A DNA stretch of 64,000 nt from Myroides fluvii (GCF_009792295.1 NZ_CP039934.1:640501-704500); one strand, 5' to 3'; shown: positions 1 to 9,879, counted from the first letter of the stretch. Program-made: numbers and translations. The notes: generated by a model not told the origin, from the letters alone.

Positions 1-1
1 A

Positions 2-199
2 GGTTCCGTTCAAAAAATTGTATCAAAAGAATTACACGACAAACCTTGGCATGTTGAAGGTGAGATTAATGCAGAATGGATTTTAATGGACTACGTTAAT
101 GTAGTAGTACACGTGTTCCAGAAATCGATTCGCGAATTTTACAACTTAGAGAGCTTGTGGGGAGACGCAAAGATTACAAATATCAACAGCCAATACTAA
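2..199 (+). CDS. rsfS: Ribosome silencing factor RsfS, C-terminal part (cut by window start)
   Basis: The open frame from base 2 to the TAA at 197-199 encodes the last 65 residues of a RsfS/YbeB/Iojap-family protein. The typical segments W-H-V-E-G, then E-W-I-L-M-D-Y and V-V-V-H-V-F are all present, followed by R-E-F-Y-N-L-E-S-L-W-G-D-A. The family binds ribosomal protein L14 and blocks subunit joining during starvation. The N-terminus lies outside the window. It is followed after 19 bases by ftsH on the same strand, so the two are probably co-transcribed. Confidence 0.88.
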   Translation, partial: GSVQKIVSKELHDKPWHVEGEINAEWILMDYVNVVVHVFQKSIREFYNLESLWGDAKITNINSQY

Positions 200-218
200 A
201 CTTTAAAATTTATTCTTC

Positions 219-2183
219 ATGGCGGGAAACATAAAACCAAACCAAAACAAACCCAAATTTAGCCCGTGGATTTTATACGCGAGCATTGTGGTTATCGTAT
301 TGGTTATAAACTTTTTATCGAACAGCAGTGGTGTTGGAGATTCCAAACAACTGAGTCTTTCTAAATTTTTCGACTACCTAAAAGAAGGAAAAGTAGAAAA
401 GGTAGAATTCAATCGTTCTGTTGCTAAGGTATATTTGACGAAAGATGCTTTACAGAGTAAAGATTTTGAAGAATTACAACGAAAGTCAATCCTAGGTAAA
501 GAAAGTACAGGTCCACAGTTTGTAACTGAAATAGGTAACTCTGAGATATTCCAAAAGAAATTAGACGAGGCAGCTGGAGAAGGCAAATTAGTGGAGTATA
601 AATCCGAACCAGAAAGCAATTGGGGCGATTATTTTATTAGTTTCCTTCCTATCATCATTATCATTGGATTTTGGTTATTTATGATGAAGAGAATGACTGG
701 TGGCGGTGGTGCTGGCGGTGGCGGGCAAATTTTCTCTATTGGAAAATCAAAAGCCAAGCTTTTTGACGAGAAAAATGACCTCAAAATAACGTTTAGTGAT
801 GTTGCAGGATTAGAGGGGGCAAAAGAAGAAATTGTAGAAATAGTAGAATTCTTAAAGAACCCTGAGAAATATACTTCCATTGGAGGGAAAATACCAAAAG
901 GAGCGCTTTTAGTAGGGCCTCCAGGAACAGGTAAGACACTATTAGCTAAAGCAGTGGCAGGAGAGGCGAAAGTACCTTTCTTCTCCTTGTCCGGATCTGA
1001 TTTTGTTGAGATGTTTGTGGGTGTTGGAGCATCGCGTGTACGCGATTTATTCAAACAAGCAAAAGAAAAATCTCCTGCTATTATTTTCATCGATGAGATT
1101 GATGCTGTAGGTAGAGCACGTGGAAAAAGCAATTTCTCTGGTTCAAATGACGAAAGAGAAAACACGCTAAACCAATTGTTAACTGAGATGGATGGTTTTG
1201 GTTCTCATACCAATGTTATCGTATTAGCAGCGACAAATAGAGCTGAAATCTTAGATAAAGCTTTATTGCGTGCAGGTCGTTTTGACAGACAGATTTACGT
1301 TGATCTTCCCGATGTTAAGGAAAGAGAAGCAATCTTCAATGTACACTTGCGCAACATCAAACGAGTAGATGATTTAGACATTGATTTCTTGGCAAAACAA
1401 ACACCGGGATTCTCTGGAGCTGATATTGCCAATGTTTGTAACGAAGCCGCTTTAACAGCAGCGCGTAAGGACAAGAAAGAAGTAGATATGCAAGACTTCT
1501 TGGATGCGGTAGACCGAATTATTGGAGGTCTTGAAAAGAAAAACAAAATCATCACCGTAGAAGAGAAATACGCTATTGCAATACACGAAGCAGGTCACGC
1601 AACAGTAAGTTGGATGTGTGAACACGCAGCACCACTTGTAAAAGTAACCATTGTTCCTCGCGGACAAAGTTTAGGAGCTGCTTGGTACCTACCTGCAGAG
1701 CGACAAATTGTACGTACGGAACAAATGTTAGACGAAATGTGTGCTACTATGGGTGGACGTGCTGCGGAGAAAATTGTTTTTGACAAAATCTCTACAGGAG
1801 CGTTAAGTGACCTTGAAAAGGTAGCCAAACAAGCGAGAGCTATGGTAACCATTTACGGTTTAAATGACAAGCTAGGAAACATTACGTATTATGATTCATC
1901 AGGTCAAAGCGAATACAACTTTAGCAAACCTTATTCAGAAGATACGGCTAAAGTAATTGACCAAGAAATCTCCAAGTTAATTGAAGGACAATATGAGCGC
2001 GCTCAAGCCATCTTAACTGAACACAAAGACAAATTAATCCAACTGGCCGATTTACTTTGTGAGAAAGAGGTAATTTTCCAAAAAGATTTAGAAAATATCT
2101 TTGGTAAACGTCCTTTTGACAAATCAAATCCAGAGGAAAATCCGATTCAACCTCAAACGGATACAGAAAATACAATCGCTTAG
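219..2183 (+). CDS. ftsH: ATP-dependent zinc metalloprotease FtsH
   Basis: This 654-residue protein has the full FtsH layout. A first membrane helix lies at about residues 16-35, a periplasmic domain follows, and a second helix lies at about 138-156 before a Gly-rich linker. The AAA+ domain has Walker A GPPGTGKT near residue 233, Walker B IDEID near 290, and the arginine-finger region LRAGRFDRQ. The M41 protease domain has the zinc site HEAGH at 456-460. FtsH is an inner-membrane hexamer that degrades misassembled membrane proteins and some regulators. Length is normal for the family. It follows rsfS closely and ends before a strong terminator, so rsfS-ftsH is a unit. Confidence 0.97.
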   Translation: MAGNIKPNQNKPKFSPWILYASIVVIVLVINFLSNSSGVGDSKQLSLSKFFDYLKEGKVEKVEFNRSVAKVYLTKDALQSKDFEELQRKSILGKESTGPQFVTEIGNSEIFQKKLDEAAGEGKLVEYKSEPESNWGDYFISFLPIIIIIGFWLFMMKRMTGGGGAGGGGQIFSIGKSKAKLFDEKNDLKITFSDVAGLEGAKEEIVEIVEFLKNPEKYTSIGGKIPKGALLVGPPGTGKTLLAKAVAGEAKVPFFSLSGSDFVEMFVGVGASRVRDLFKQAKEKSPAIIFIDEIDAVGRARGKSNFSGSNDERENTLNQLLTEMDGFGSHTNVIVLAATNRAEILDKALLRAGRFDRQIYVDLPDVKEREAIFNVHLRNIKRVDDLDIDFLAKQTPGFSGADIANVCNEAALTAARKDKKEVDMQDFLDAVDRIIGGLEKKNKIITVEEKYAIAIHEAGHATVSWMCEHAAPLVKVTIVPRGQSLGAAWYLPAERQIVRTEQMLDEMCATMGGRAAEKIVFDKISTGALSDLEKVAKQARAMVTIYGLNDKLGNITYYDSSGQSEYNFSKPYSEDTAKVIDQEISKLIEGQYERAQAILTEHKDKLIQLADLLCEKEVIFQKDLENIFGKRPFDKSNPEENPIQPQTDTENTIA

Positions 2184-2210
2184 TAAGACTTTACTAAGAA
2201 TCAATATAAA

Positions 2211-2250
2211 AATCTTAACTTAAAGACCCATTTAAGTTAAGATTTTTTTT
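2211..2250 (+). terminator. Rho-independent terminator after ftsH
   Basis: A perfect 14-bp stem (2211-2224 with 2231-2244) closes a 6-base loop and runs into a T tract ending at 2250. A smaller hairpin (TTAGTAA with TTACTAA) sits just upstream at about 2180-2197. Confidence 0.9.
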
Positions 2251-2257
2251 ATCTTTG
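2250..2257 (+). promoter_or_regulatory. Bacteroidota -7 box for the LUD-cdsA-psd operon
   Basis: TATCTTTG matches TAnnTTTG exactly. It directly follows the ftsH terminator and lies 37 bases before the LUD start codon. No clear -33 TTG is seen at the expected distance. Confidence 0.55.
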
Positions 2258-2293
2258 AAAATAATAAAATTTATACATTTCGACACTTAGCGT

Positions 2294-2899
2294 ATGAGCT
2301 TTCTAAAGAAGTTAATTAGCGGATTTATGTCAAAACAAAGCAACGAAGAGGCTGATGATTTAAGAAGCCAATATCTTCCAGAAACTGTTATGCCTGTTGA
2401 TGACCTTTTCACTGTTAACTTTAAGCATAACGGCGGTAAGTTTTTATACTGCGATACCCAAACCGAATTACAAGAAGCTTTTGTCAATGTTTTGATTGAA
2501 AATGACTGGTTTGAAAAGCAAGCTTTAACGAATGAAAAACAATTTCATTCGCTGTTGAAAGAGAATAACATCAACTTTATCAATGCTAAGCAGCCTTTAT
2601 TTTTTGTTTCATCCTGTGAAAGCTTAATCGCTGACGATGGAGCTATTCTGTTTTGTGACAAACAACTTAAGGACTATAAGCCGCATGAAATTCCCGACAA
2701 TGTTATTATCATTGCCGCAACAAGTCAAATTACACGAACAAAAAGCGATGGACTTCGCGAGATAAAAAGAAAATACAGCAGTGCCTTGCCTACCAATATT
2801 ACGGCAATCAATTGCTTTAAGCCTTCTGCCAATCAAGATTTCTTAAGTTATGGCAGATCTCCTAAAAACTTATATTTACTTTTATTAGAAGATCTATAA
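2294..2899 (+). CDS. LUD-domain protein (LutC/YkgG-like)
   Basis: The 201-residue product looks like a stand-alone LUD (DUF162) domain. The fold is suggested by a central stretch F-V-S-S-C-E-S-L-I-A-D-D-G-A-I-L-F, then the segment I-I-I-A-A-T-S-Q-I and a C-terminal L-Y-L-L-L-L-E-D. LUD proteins include LutB/LutC of lactate oxidation, but this flavobacterial type stands apart from lut genes and its substrate is unknown. It begins the operon LUD-cdsA-psd-ACBP-SOD and is separated from cdsA by 3 bases. Function in lipid metabolism is inferred only from this position. Confidence 0.72.
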   Translation: MSFLKKLISGFMSKQSNEEADDLRSQYLPETVMPVDDLFTVNFKHNGGKFLYCDTQTELQEAFVNVLIENDWFEKQALTNEKQFHSLLKENNINFINAKQPLFFVSSCESLIADDGAILFCDKQLKDYKPHEIPDNVIIIAATSQITRTKSDGLREIKRKYSSALPTNITAINCFKPSANQDFLSYGRSPKNLYLLLLEDL

Positions 2900-2902
2900 A
2901 TT

Positions 2903-3691
2903 ATGTCTGAAACCATTAAAAGAGCAATATCAGGTATTATCTATATTGTTCTACTGCTAAGTGCAACTTTATACGATGCACTAACATTCAAAATACTCTT
3001 TGGTTTTTTTATGGTTGTAGCAGCTTACGAGTTTGCTAAATTGATTAAACTATCCAAATACTTTTGTGTGGGTGTCAGTTTGGTTGCTGTTGCAGCTCTC
3101 TTCCAAGATTATGTTGCACTTCCAATTCAGACCATGGTAATGGTAACTTTTTTAATTTTACTTGCTATTACAGCAGAATTATTTACCACCCGTAAACCCA
3201 ATCGCAGTTTACCACTAAAGATTATTATTTTTCTAGGCTATGTAATTGGTACTTTTTTCGCTTTTTTACATCTTCCTTATACGGCCGAAGGCTATCAACC
3301 ACAAATCGTAATAGGCATCCTACTACTGGTATGGACCAACGATACTTTTGCCTATATTGTCGGCAAGAAATTCGGCAAACACAAGCTATTTGAACGCATT
3401 TCGCCAAAGAAAACAATTGAGGGTCTCTTAGGGGGAATTCTATTCGCTATTATCGCATCACTTATACTAAATCACTTTTTTACCTTTTTAAATGTGTATA
3501 TTTGGATTGCAAGTGCTATTTTTGTAGGATTATTTGGCACACTTGGCGACTTAGTTGAATCTCATTTCAAACGAGAAGCAGGCGTAAAAGATAGTGGCAG
3601 TATCATGCCAGGACACGGAGGTATCTTAGATCGCTTAGACAGTATCTTATTTATCTCACCATTTTTGTATATCATTTTTCAAATTTTATAA
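2903..3691 (+). CDS. cdsA: Phosphatidate cytidylyltransferase CdsA
   Basis: The 262-residue polytopic membrane protein makes CDP-diacylglycerol from phosphatidate and CTP, the branch point of phospholipid synthesis. The C-terminal family signature is complete at about residues 219-245: S-H-F-K-R-E-A-G-V-K-D-S, then P-G-H-G-G-I-L-D-R-L-D. About seven hydrophobic segments precede or flank it. The gene is packed between the LUD gene (3-base gap) and psd (3-base gap), so CdsA and Psd are made together. Confidence 0.96.
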   Translation: MSETIKRAISGIIYIVLLLSATLYDALTFKILFGFFMVVAAYEFAKLIKLSKYFCVGVSLVAVAALFQDYVALPIQTMVMVTFLILLAITAELFTTRKPNRSLPLKIIIFLGYVIGTFFAFLHLPYTAEGYQPQIVIGILLLVWTNDTFAYIVGKKFGKHKLFERISPKKTIEGLLGGILFAIIASLILNHFFTFLNVYIWIASAIFVGLFGTLGDLVESHFKREAGVKDSGSIMPGHGGILDRLDSILFISPFLYIIFQIL

Positions 3692-3694
3692 GTC

Positions 3695-4348
3695 ATGTTT
3701 CATAAAGAAGGAACTAAAATTATTTTTTTCTCGTTAGTAGTCGCTGTAATCTTTATTGTAGTTTTAGATTATGTGATAACGATTGATTGGTTAAGAATGA
3801 CCTTGTCATCTATTATTCTAGCCCTGCTAATCTTGGTCTTGCAATTCTTTAGAAATCCAAACCGAAACATTACCCCTAACGACCACGTTATTGTGGCGCC
3901 TGTGGATGGAAAAGTAGTTGTAATCGAAGAAGTTTATGAGCCTGAGTACTTTAAAGACAAACGTTTAATGGTTTCTATCTTCATGTCTCCAATTAACGTA
4001 CACGTTACGCGTTACGGGTTAAGCGGATTGATTAAATACAGTCAATATCACGCGGGAAAATACCTTGTAGCTTGGCATCCGAAGGCAAGTGAAGAAAACG
4101 AAAGAACGACAGTTGTCATCGAAAATCAAGTTTTTGGAGAGGTAATGTATCGCCAAATTGCAGGTGCATTAGCCAAACGCATTATAAATTATGCAAAACC
4201 AGGGATGCAAGCCATTCAAGGAACAGATGCTGGTTTTATTAAATTTGGATCTAGAGTAGATTTATATTTGCCGATTGGAACAAAAGTAGATGTGGTATTA
4301 AACCAAAAAGCTATTGGTAACAAAACGGTAATTGCAAAAAAACAATAA
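3695..4348 (+). CDS. psd: Phosphatidylserine decarboxylase proenzyme, short type
   Basis: This 217-residue protein converts phosphatidylserine to phosphatidylethanolamine. Two N-terminal hydrophobic segments (about residues 8-25 and 33-48) anchor it. The motif V-A-P-V-D-G-K-V follows, then S-I-F-M-S-P-I-N-V-H-V-T-R. The self-cleavage site is F-G-S at residues 184-186; Ser186 would become the pyruvoyl group. The length and GS (not LGST) site fit the short type common in Bacteroidota. Its stop codon overlaps the start of the next gene by one base. Confidence 0.94.
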   Translation: MFHKEGTKIIFFSLVVAVIFIVVLDYVITIDWLRMTLSSIILALLILVLQFFRNPNRNITPNDHVIVAPVDGKVVVIEEVYEPEYFKDKRLMVSIFMSPINVHVTRYGLSGLIKYSQYHAGKYLVAWHPKASEENERTTVVIENQVFGEVMYRQIAGALAKRIINYAKPGMQAIQGTDAGFIKFGSRVDLYLPIGTKVDVVLNQKAIGNKTVIAKKQ

Positions 4349-4617
4349 TGAACGAGCAACTAGATAAAGACTTCTTAGAAGCCTATAACCGAATTTCAAA
4401 GGAAGCGAGAAATTTGGCACCCGATGTTATGCTGCGGATTTATGCGTATTACAAACAAGCAACCAATGGTTTGAGTCACCAAGACTTTGAACATATGTCG
4501 CATGATTTGAAAAAAGCGTTTAAATTCAATGCTTGGACTCAGGTCAGTCACCTATCCACTGAACAAGCGAAAACAGAGTACATCAAGCTAGCTCAATCTA
4601 TTTTAAGCGAAGAATGA
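4348..4617 (+). CDS. Acyl-CoA-binding protein (ACBP family)
   Basis: The 89-residue protein matches the ACBP four-helix fold: L-D-K-D-F-L-E-A-Y at the start, then the ligand-binding helix L-R-I-Y-A-Y-Y-K-Q-A-T-N-G, and a C-terminal A-W-T-Q-V-S-H-L-S-T-E-Q-A-K-T-E-Y-I. ACBPs hold long-chain acyl-CoA esters in the cytoplasm. Start and stop overlap both neighbours (TAATG with psd, ATGA with the SOD gene), indicating translational coupling within a lipid operon. Confidence 0.88.
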   Translation: MNEQLDKDFLEAYNRISKEARNLAPDVMLRIYAYYKQATNGLSHQDFEHMSHDLKKAFKFNAWTQVSHLSTEQAKTEYIKLAQSILSEE

Positions 4618-5381
4618 AAAACATCAAGTTGTTACACCTCGCATTTCTTTTTTTAGCCCTATCAGCGTCTTCTTGTGGCAAGCAAAATGACCGCATTGAA
4701 GTAGAGATTCCTAAAAGAGAAACATTTGTCGTAGAGAAGAAATCGGTTCTTGGGCAGGAAAAAGTAAAAACCAAACAAGGCCCTTTCGATATGCCCGCGC
4801 TTTCTTTTCAATATGAAGAGATCGAGGACTTGTTTAAACCCGAAGATCTAGCGCTTCACTATGGTGTAATTCACTTGGACTACGTAAATCGATTAAACAC
4901 AGCTATTCACAATACACCTTATGTTACGGATAGCTTGGTGGGGATTCTAAACAAAGTTACACCCGCACAAATTGAGATAGCAAATTTAGCCGGCGCTTCT
5001 TATAATCACGATTTCTTTTGGCAGTCTATTAATAAAAATACAACAACGAGCCCTAATACAAGCTTATCTGCTTTGATAACTTCTAGCTTTGGCTCGTACA
5101 ACAATTTAAAAGCTGAAATCACGCGAATCGCAGTAGAATTCGAAGGAGCTGGTTGGTTGTGGTTGTTGGTTGACCACCGCAATAACTTGACTTTGGTTAC
5201 CACTGACAACAACACAAATCCAATCACTTTAAGACTGGGAAAACCTCTTTTAGTTATTGATTTATGGGAACACGCTTACTTGCCTTTGTATAAAAACGAC
5301 AAAGAAAAATACATCAAAGCACTGCTTCCTCATTTGAATTGGGAGTTTGCCAATCGCAGATTGGAAAATAGAGAGAGGTAA
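4614..5381 (+). CDS. Superoxide dismutase-family lipoprotein with altered active site
   Basis: An N-terminal signal with lipobox S-A-S-S-C (Cys21) is followed by a roughly 40-residue linker and a complete Fe/Mn superoxide dismutase fold. The four metal ligands are present: His82 (H-Y-G), His132 (Y-N-H-D-F-F-W), Asp216 and His220 (D-L-W-E-H-A-Y), plus the gateway Tyr90. The outer-sphere residues are not standard: the Fe-type Gln69 position is Ala129, the Mn-type Gln146 position is Asn200, and His30 is Ile86. It is predicted to be membrane-anchored outside the cytoplasm. Because these residues tune redox potential, activity, metal and even enzymatic function are uncertain. Confidence 0.85.
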   Translation: MKNIKLLHLAFLFLALSASSCGKQNDRIEVEIPKRETFVVEKKSVLGQEKVKTKQGPFDMPALSFQYEEIEDLFKPEDLALHYGVIHLDYVNRLNTAIHNTPYVTDSLVGILNKVTPAQIEIANLAGASYNHDFFWQSINKNTTTSPNTSLSALITSSFGSYNNLKAEITRIAVEFEGAGWLWLLVDHRNNLTLVTTDNNTNPITLRLGKPLLVIDLWEHAYLPLYKNDKEKYIKALLPHLNWEFANRRLENRER

Positions 5382-6280
5382 ATAGAGAGAGGGGAAAAGG
5401 GTAAATACTCTGATTTAATTCTATCCTTGCTTTTTTGTTTTGCTTTTTTGCTTTTTTGCAAGGTGCTTTTTTGCGTAATTCTTTCGATTAAAGAGTACAT
5501 GTCTATTTAGACAATTTCAACCGTCAACCGTCAACCGTCAACTGTCAACTATTAACCTCACCCTAAGATAGACACATCTGTCACTCAACACTGGTTCTGC
5601 TTTTTTACAAGGTACTTTTTTGTTATGCTTTTTTGTTTTTTTGCAAGGTGCTTTTTTGCGTAATTCTTTCGATTAAAGAGTACATGTCTATTTAGACAAT
5701 TTCAACCGTCAACCGTTAACTGTCAACCGTCAACTGATTACTATTCATCTCATCTAAACAAAAAAATCACTCCTATAAAGGAATGATTTTCTTACTATTG
5801 AATATCTTCTGTCAACCGTCAACTGTCAACCGTTAACTATTCATCTCATCTAAACAAAAAAATCACTCCTATAAAGGAATGATTTTCTTACTATTGAATA
5901 TCTTCTGTTAACTGTCAACTGTTAACTGTCAACTGTTAACTGTCAACTATTAACTATTAACCTCCCCCTAAGATAGACGCAGCGGATGCGACCCTTCGTT
6001 TCCTCAGGGTGACATACAGACCGGAGTGACAGGTTGGTAAATTGCCATTTGCCACTACGAGTTATTCCTCATCATCTCATCTAAACAAAAAAATCACTCC
6101 TATAAAGGAATGATTTTCTTACTATTGAATATCTTCTGTTAACCGTCAACCGTCAACTGTCAACCGTCAACCGTTAACTATTCATCTCATCTAAACAAAA
6201 AAATCACTCCTATAAAGGAATGATTTTCTTACTATTGAATATCTTCTGTTAACCGTCAACCGTCAACTGTCAACCGTTCA
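5382..6280. repeat. Intergenic repeat cluster: hairpin unit x4, Cys-rich-free heptamers, 80-bp repeat x2
   Basis: No gene is supported in these 900 bases. Four copies of a roughly 70-bp unit begin near 5743, 5838, 6071 and 6180; each holds a hairpin (AAAATCACTCC, loop, GGAATGATTTT). A second unit of about 80 bp occurs twice (near 5452-5540 and 5638-5716) and contains GCAAGGTGCTTTTTTGC followed by TTCGATTAAAGAGTA. Between them run heptamers of the form GTCAACC/GTCAACT/GTTAACT. Similar pieces recur at 44.7-45.7 kb and 47.1-47.7 kb. Confidence 0.85.
6200..6227 (-). terminator. Hairpin downstream of dnaB (fourth copy of the repeat unit)
   Basis: AAAATCACTCC pairs with GGAATGATTTT. In the minus-strand RNA the single mismatch becomes a G-U pair and the stem ends in a U run, so it can act as a terminator for dnaB. 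Three more copies lie further downstream at about 5764, 5859 and 6092. Confidence 0.6.
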
Positions 6281-7819
6281 CTAAAACGGTACATCATCAT
6301 CGTTAAATACATCCCTGGCGGGTGGTAAGTGTTGTGTCATATTGGCTCCACCTTCATTAATAGCGGAAGAATACACTCCATCACCACCAGTAAAACCTTC
6401 CATACGTGCATCTTCATCTAGGTTATCAAACTTACCAAACATACCTAAGAATTTTAGGCGGATATTGTCCAAACCACCATTTCTGTGTTTTGCTACAATA
6501 AATTCAGCTTGTCCTGCTGTAGGAGAACGGAACTCATCATCCCATTCTTCAATTTTATAGTACTCTGGACGATAAATAAACGATACGATATCCGCATCTT
6601 GCTCAATCGCTCCAGACTCCCTTAAATCCGATAATAAAGGTCGTTTAGACGTTCCTCTTGTTTCTACCGCACGCGATAACTGCGACAAGGCGATAACAGG
6701 AATATCCAACTCCTTGGCTAACGCTTTTAAATTTCGAGAAATCGTTGAAATCTCTTGCTCACGGTTTCCACCACCTTTTTGGCTTCCTCCTGCTGTCATC
6801 AACTGCAAGTAGTCAATCACGATTAGTTTAATGCCGTATTGCGAAGCTAAACGCCTTGCTTTCGCACGTAAATCGAAAATAGACAACGAAGGTGTATCAT
6901 CGATAAACAAAGGTGCACGTTCAAGATCTTTCACTTTTACGTTCAATTGCTCCCATTCGTGTTTCTCTAGTTTACCTGTACGCAATTTCTCAGAGGACAA
7001 TCCTGTTTCTGAGGAAATCAAACGCGTAATTAGCTGAACAGAGGACATCTCTAAGGAGAAAAAGGCTACTCCTGCTCCTGCTTCAATGGCAATATTACGT
7101 GCCATCGATAATACAAAAGCCGTTTTCCCCATCCCTGGACGTGCAGCGATAATAATCAAATCACTCGGTTGCCATCCAGACGTTAGCTCATCTAATTTAT
7201 GAAAACCCGTAGGCAAACCACTCAATCCTTCTTTGGTACTAATTTCTTCGATTCGCTTTTTGGCTTGTGCCACTAAACTTTGAGCTGTTTCCGAGCTCTT
7301 TTTAATATTTCCTTGTGTAACCTCATAAAGCTTCGCTTCCGCTTTGTCCAACAAATCAAAAACATCGGTTGTTTCATCATAAGCGTCTTCGATAATTTCA
7401 TTTGAAATTCGAATCAAACTGCGTTGAATAAATTTCTGCAGTATCACACGAGAGTGAAATTCAATATGCGCCGAAGAACTGATTTTTTGCGTTAAGCTAA
7501 CCAAATAAGCATCCCCACCTGCGATATCCAGTTTTGCGTTTTTTCGCAGCTGAGCAGATACAGTCAACAAATCAATAGGTTGGTTTCCCACGAACAATTG
7601 ATCAATTGCTTCAAAAATATACTTGTGTCCTTCCTTATAAAAAGCATCAGGCTGAAGGATATCAATCACTTCGTCAATTCCCTTTTTATCAATCATCATT
7701 GCACCCAACACAGCCTCCTCAAAGTCAGTAACTTGAGGCGGTAACTTCCCTTTCTCTAAAGCAATTACATCTTTATTAAAAGAGCTGGCATAGGTACGTA
7801 TATCTTTTGCTTGTTCCAT
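6281..7819 (-). CDS. dnaB: Replicative DNA helicase DnaB
   Basis: The 512-residue protein has the N-terminal DnaB domain (D-F-E-E-A-V-L-G-A-M-M-I-D at about residue 32) and the RecA-like helicase domain. Walker A (A-A-R-P-G-M-G-K-T-A-F) is near residue 230, Walker B is V-I-D-Y-L-Q-L-M, and the DNA-binding and arginine-finger region R-E-Q-E-I-S-T-I-S-R-N-L-K follows. It unwinds DNA as a hexamer at the replication fork. No intein is present. The stop codon abuts the repeat cluster, whose hairpins probably end its transcript. Confidence 0.97.
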   Translation of the reverse strand: MEQAKDIRTYASSFNKDVIALEKGKLPPQVTDFEEAVLGAMMIDKKGIDEVIDILQPDAFYKEGHKYIFEAIDQLFVGNQPIDLLTVSAQLRKNAKLDIAGGDAYLVSLTQKISSSAHIEFHSRVILQKFIQRSLIRISNEIIEDAYDETTDVFDLLDKAEAKLYEVTQGNIKKSSETAQSLVAQAKKRIEEISTKEGLSGLPTGFHKLDELTSGWQPSDLIIIAARPGMGKTAFVLSMARNIAIEAGAGVAFFSLEMSSVQLITRLISSETGLSSEKLRTGKLEKHEWEQLNVKVKDLERAPLFIDDTPSLSIFDLRAKARRLASQYGIKLIVIDYLQLMTAGGSQKGGGNREQEISTISRNLKALAKELDIPVIALSQLSRAVETRGTSKRPLLSDLRESGAIEQDADIVSFIYRPEYYKIEEWDDEFRSPTAGQAEFIVAKHRNGGLDNIRLKFLGMFGKFDNLDEDARMEGFTGGDGVYSSAINEGGANMTQHLPPARDVFNDDDVPF

Positions 7820-7920
7820 AATGCGAAAATAACTCTTTTTTTGTTACCTACTCTTCTATTCCATTTACAATCAATAAAAATATCCTATTTTCATTTGATT
7901 CAAGAAATAGTAAAGCACAA

Positions 7921-7946
7921 AAAATCCGAGTAAAAACTCGGATTTT
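7921..7946 (-). terminator. Terminator after accA
   Basis: An 11-bp perfect stem (7921-7931 with 7936-7946) around a 4-base loop lies 22 bases past the accA stop and before the dnaB start. Confidence 0.85.
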
Positions 7947-7967
7947 CTTTATGTATTACAGGTTTAA

Positions 7968-8921
7968 TTAGCTTTTGTATTCTCCCATTTCGAAGTACTT
8001 TTCCATGCGTTGGTCTAGTAACTTATCCAATGGAGTTTTTGCTAATTCCTTGTGTGTTTTTACAATATAAGATCTCACTGATTCAAAAGTAGCTTCTCTA
8101 TCTGAGTGAGCTCCACCAAGAGGTTCTGCAATAATATCATCAACAAGCTTATTCTTTTTCATGTCATAAGATGTTAATTTTAATGCATCTGCTGCTTGTT
8201 CTTTATATTCCCAGCTTCTCCATAAAATAGACGAACAAGATTCTGGTGAAATTACAGAGTACCAAGTATTTTCTAACATGGTTACGCGGTCACCCACACC
8301 AATCCCCAAAGCACCTCCTGAAGCACCTTCACCGATAATAATACAGATGATTGGCACTTTAATACGGAACATTTCGTAGATATTACGAGCGATAGCTTCA
8401 CCTTGTCCTCTTTCTTCAGCCTCTAATCCTGGGTATGCCCCTGGCGTATCGATTAAAGTAACAATTGGAATATTAAATTTCTCAGCCATTTGCATCAAAC
8501 GCAAAGCTTTTCTGTATCCTTCAGGATTTGCCATCCCAAAGTTTCTGAACTGTCTAGTCTTTGTGTTGAATCCCTTTTGTTGACCTACAAACATAAAACT
8601 CTGATCGCCAATTTTACCTAATCCACCGATCATTGCTTTATCATCTTTCACATTTCTATCACCAAATAATTCTAAAAACGTATCTCCGCAAAGCGCTTTA
8701 ATATAATCAACGGTATAAGGTCTGTTTGGGTGTCTTGACAACTGTACGCGTTGCCAAGGAGTCAAATTCTTATATATTGTTTTCTTTGTCTCTTCTAATT
8801 TTTTCTCGATTTGTGAGCAAGTCGTTGATACATCCACATCAGATTCTTCCCCGATTAACGTACATTTTTTTAACTGCTCCTCAAGTTCTTTAATAGGAAG
8901 CTCAAAATCTAAATATTCCAT
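7968..8921 (-). CDS. accA: Acetyl-CoA carboxylase carboxyltransferase subunit alpha
   Basis: The 317-residue product is full length for AccA, the alpha half of the carboxyltransferase that makes malonyl-CoA for fatty acid synthesis with AccD. Seen are the N-terminal coiled segment, [17 protein letters not shown], the oxyanion-hole region [12 protein letters not shown], and [19 protein letters not shown]. It stands alone, with its own terminator and a -7 box 34 bases upstream. Confidence 0.96.
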   Translation of the reverse strand: MEYLDFELPIKELEEQLKKCTLIGEESDVDVSTTCSQIEKKLEETKKTIYKNLTPWQRVQLSRHPNRPYTVDYIKALCGDTFLELFGDRNVKDDKAMIGGLGKIGDQSFMFVGQQKGFNTKTRQFRNFGMANPEGYRKALRLMQMAEKFNIPIVTLIDTPGAYPGLEAEERGQGEAIARNIYEMFRIKVPIICIIIGEGASGGALGIGVGDRVTMLENTWYSVISPESCSSILWRSWEYKEQAADALKLTSYDMKKNKLVDDIIAEPLGGAHSDREATFESVRSYIVKTHKELAKTPLDKLLDQRMEKYFEMGEYKS

Positions 8922-8954
8922 TTATGAATAAATTTTAGTTTCAATTACTAAGGA

Positions 8955-8962
8955 CAAAGATA
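8955..8962 (-). promoter_or_regulatory. -7 box upstream of accA
   Basis: On the minus strand TATCTTTG matches TAnnTTTG exactly, 34 bases before the accA start codon. No -33 TTG is found at the usual distance. Confidence 0.5.
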
Positions 8963-8985
8963 AAATTTTCCTCTATATAGCCCTA

Positions 8986-9879
8986 CTATATTTTGTCAAC
9001 TTTTATCTTTTTCCTGTTTTTAACAATAGCATTCAGTACTACTGTACTTAATATTAACAAGGCACCGACATAAAATTCGGGGCTCATTTTCTCACTGTCT
9101 TTAAAGATCAAAATTGCAAGTAGAATACCGTATACCGGTTCTAAGTTGATGGTTAACATCACGGTAAAGGGAGTAATATACTTCATTACATAGACCGAAC
9201 CGATGAATGCAAAAGCGGTGCAAAAAGTACCTAACACCAACAACCACAGCCAATCTGAAGTAGTAACGACAAAGAATTCTGCTGTAAACCCACCACTAAA
9301 CAACAAATAGAGGGACAGGATCAACAATCCGCCGACCATTTCGTAAAAGGTGATGATTGAAGCCGAGGAATGTTGTGCGAATTTTCCATTGATAATAGAA
9401 AAAACAGCAGACAAACAAGCTGCGGACAAGGCCAACATAATTCCTTCAACATATTCGGTACTCACGCTAAAAATCAATCCTAACGCACATACAACGATAA
9501 AACCAAAGAATACTTCATAGGCAATAATCTTGCGTTTATAGAAGATCGGTTCTAAAATTGAAGTAAAAAAAGCACCTGTTGACAAACAGGCCAAGGTAAC
9601 GGATACATTAGACACTTTAATGGCCCAAAAAAAGGTCAACCAATGCAGTGCGATAACTATTCCAGCGGCTAAAAATTTAGAGATATTACTCTTGCTTTCT
9701 TGTAGCGTTTGTCGTTTAAACGCAAACAGCAAGAGCAACGTAATAACAGCAATAACAATTCTGTACCAAACCAAAGGTAGAGCATCTAGTGTAATTAAAT
9801 TACCTAAAATAGCGGTAAACCCCCAAACGAATACAATGAGGTGTAACAGCAAATTACTCTTTACATTATCTGCGAGCAT
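8986..9879 (-). CDS. EamA/DMT-superfamily transporter
   Basis: The 297-residue protein is almost wholly hydrophobic, with about ten membrane helices in two EamA repeats. The first repeat has F-V-W-G-F-T-A-I-L-G-N-L near residue 20 and the second I-T-F-Y-E-M-V-G-G near 180, with the late motif I-N-L-E-P-V-Y-G-I-L-L. Such proteins export or import small metabolites in the inner membrane; the substrate cannot be told. Its start overlaps the end of the LptF/G permease gene by 14 bases, so it is the last gene of tgt-permease-EamA. Confidence 0.9.
   Translation of the reverse strand: MLADNVKSNLLLHLIVFVWGFTAILGNLITLDALPLVWYRIVIAVITLLLLFAFKRQTLQESKSNISKFLAAGIVIALHWLTFFWAIKVSNVSVTLACLSTGAFFTSILEPIFYKRKIIAYEVFFGFIVVCALGLIFSVSTEYVEGIMLALSAACLSAVFSIINGKFAQHSSASIITFYEMVGGLLILSLYLLFSGGFTAEFFVVTTSDWLWLLVLGTFCTAFAFIGSVYVMKYITPFTVMLTINLEPVYGILLAILIFKDSEKMSPEFYVGALLILSTVVLNAIVKNRKKIKVDKI

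Noticed and set aside
629-1165. 178-codon frame opposite ftsH
   Set aside because: Antisense shadow of the Walker A and linker coding region, with no own motif.
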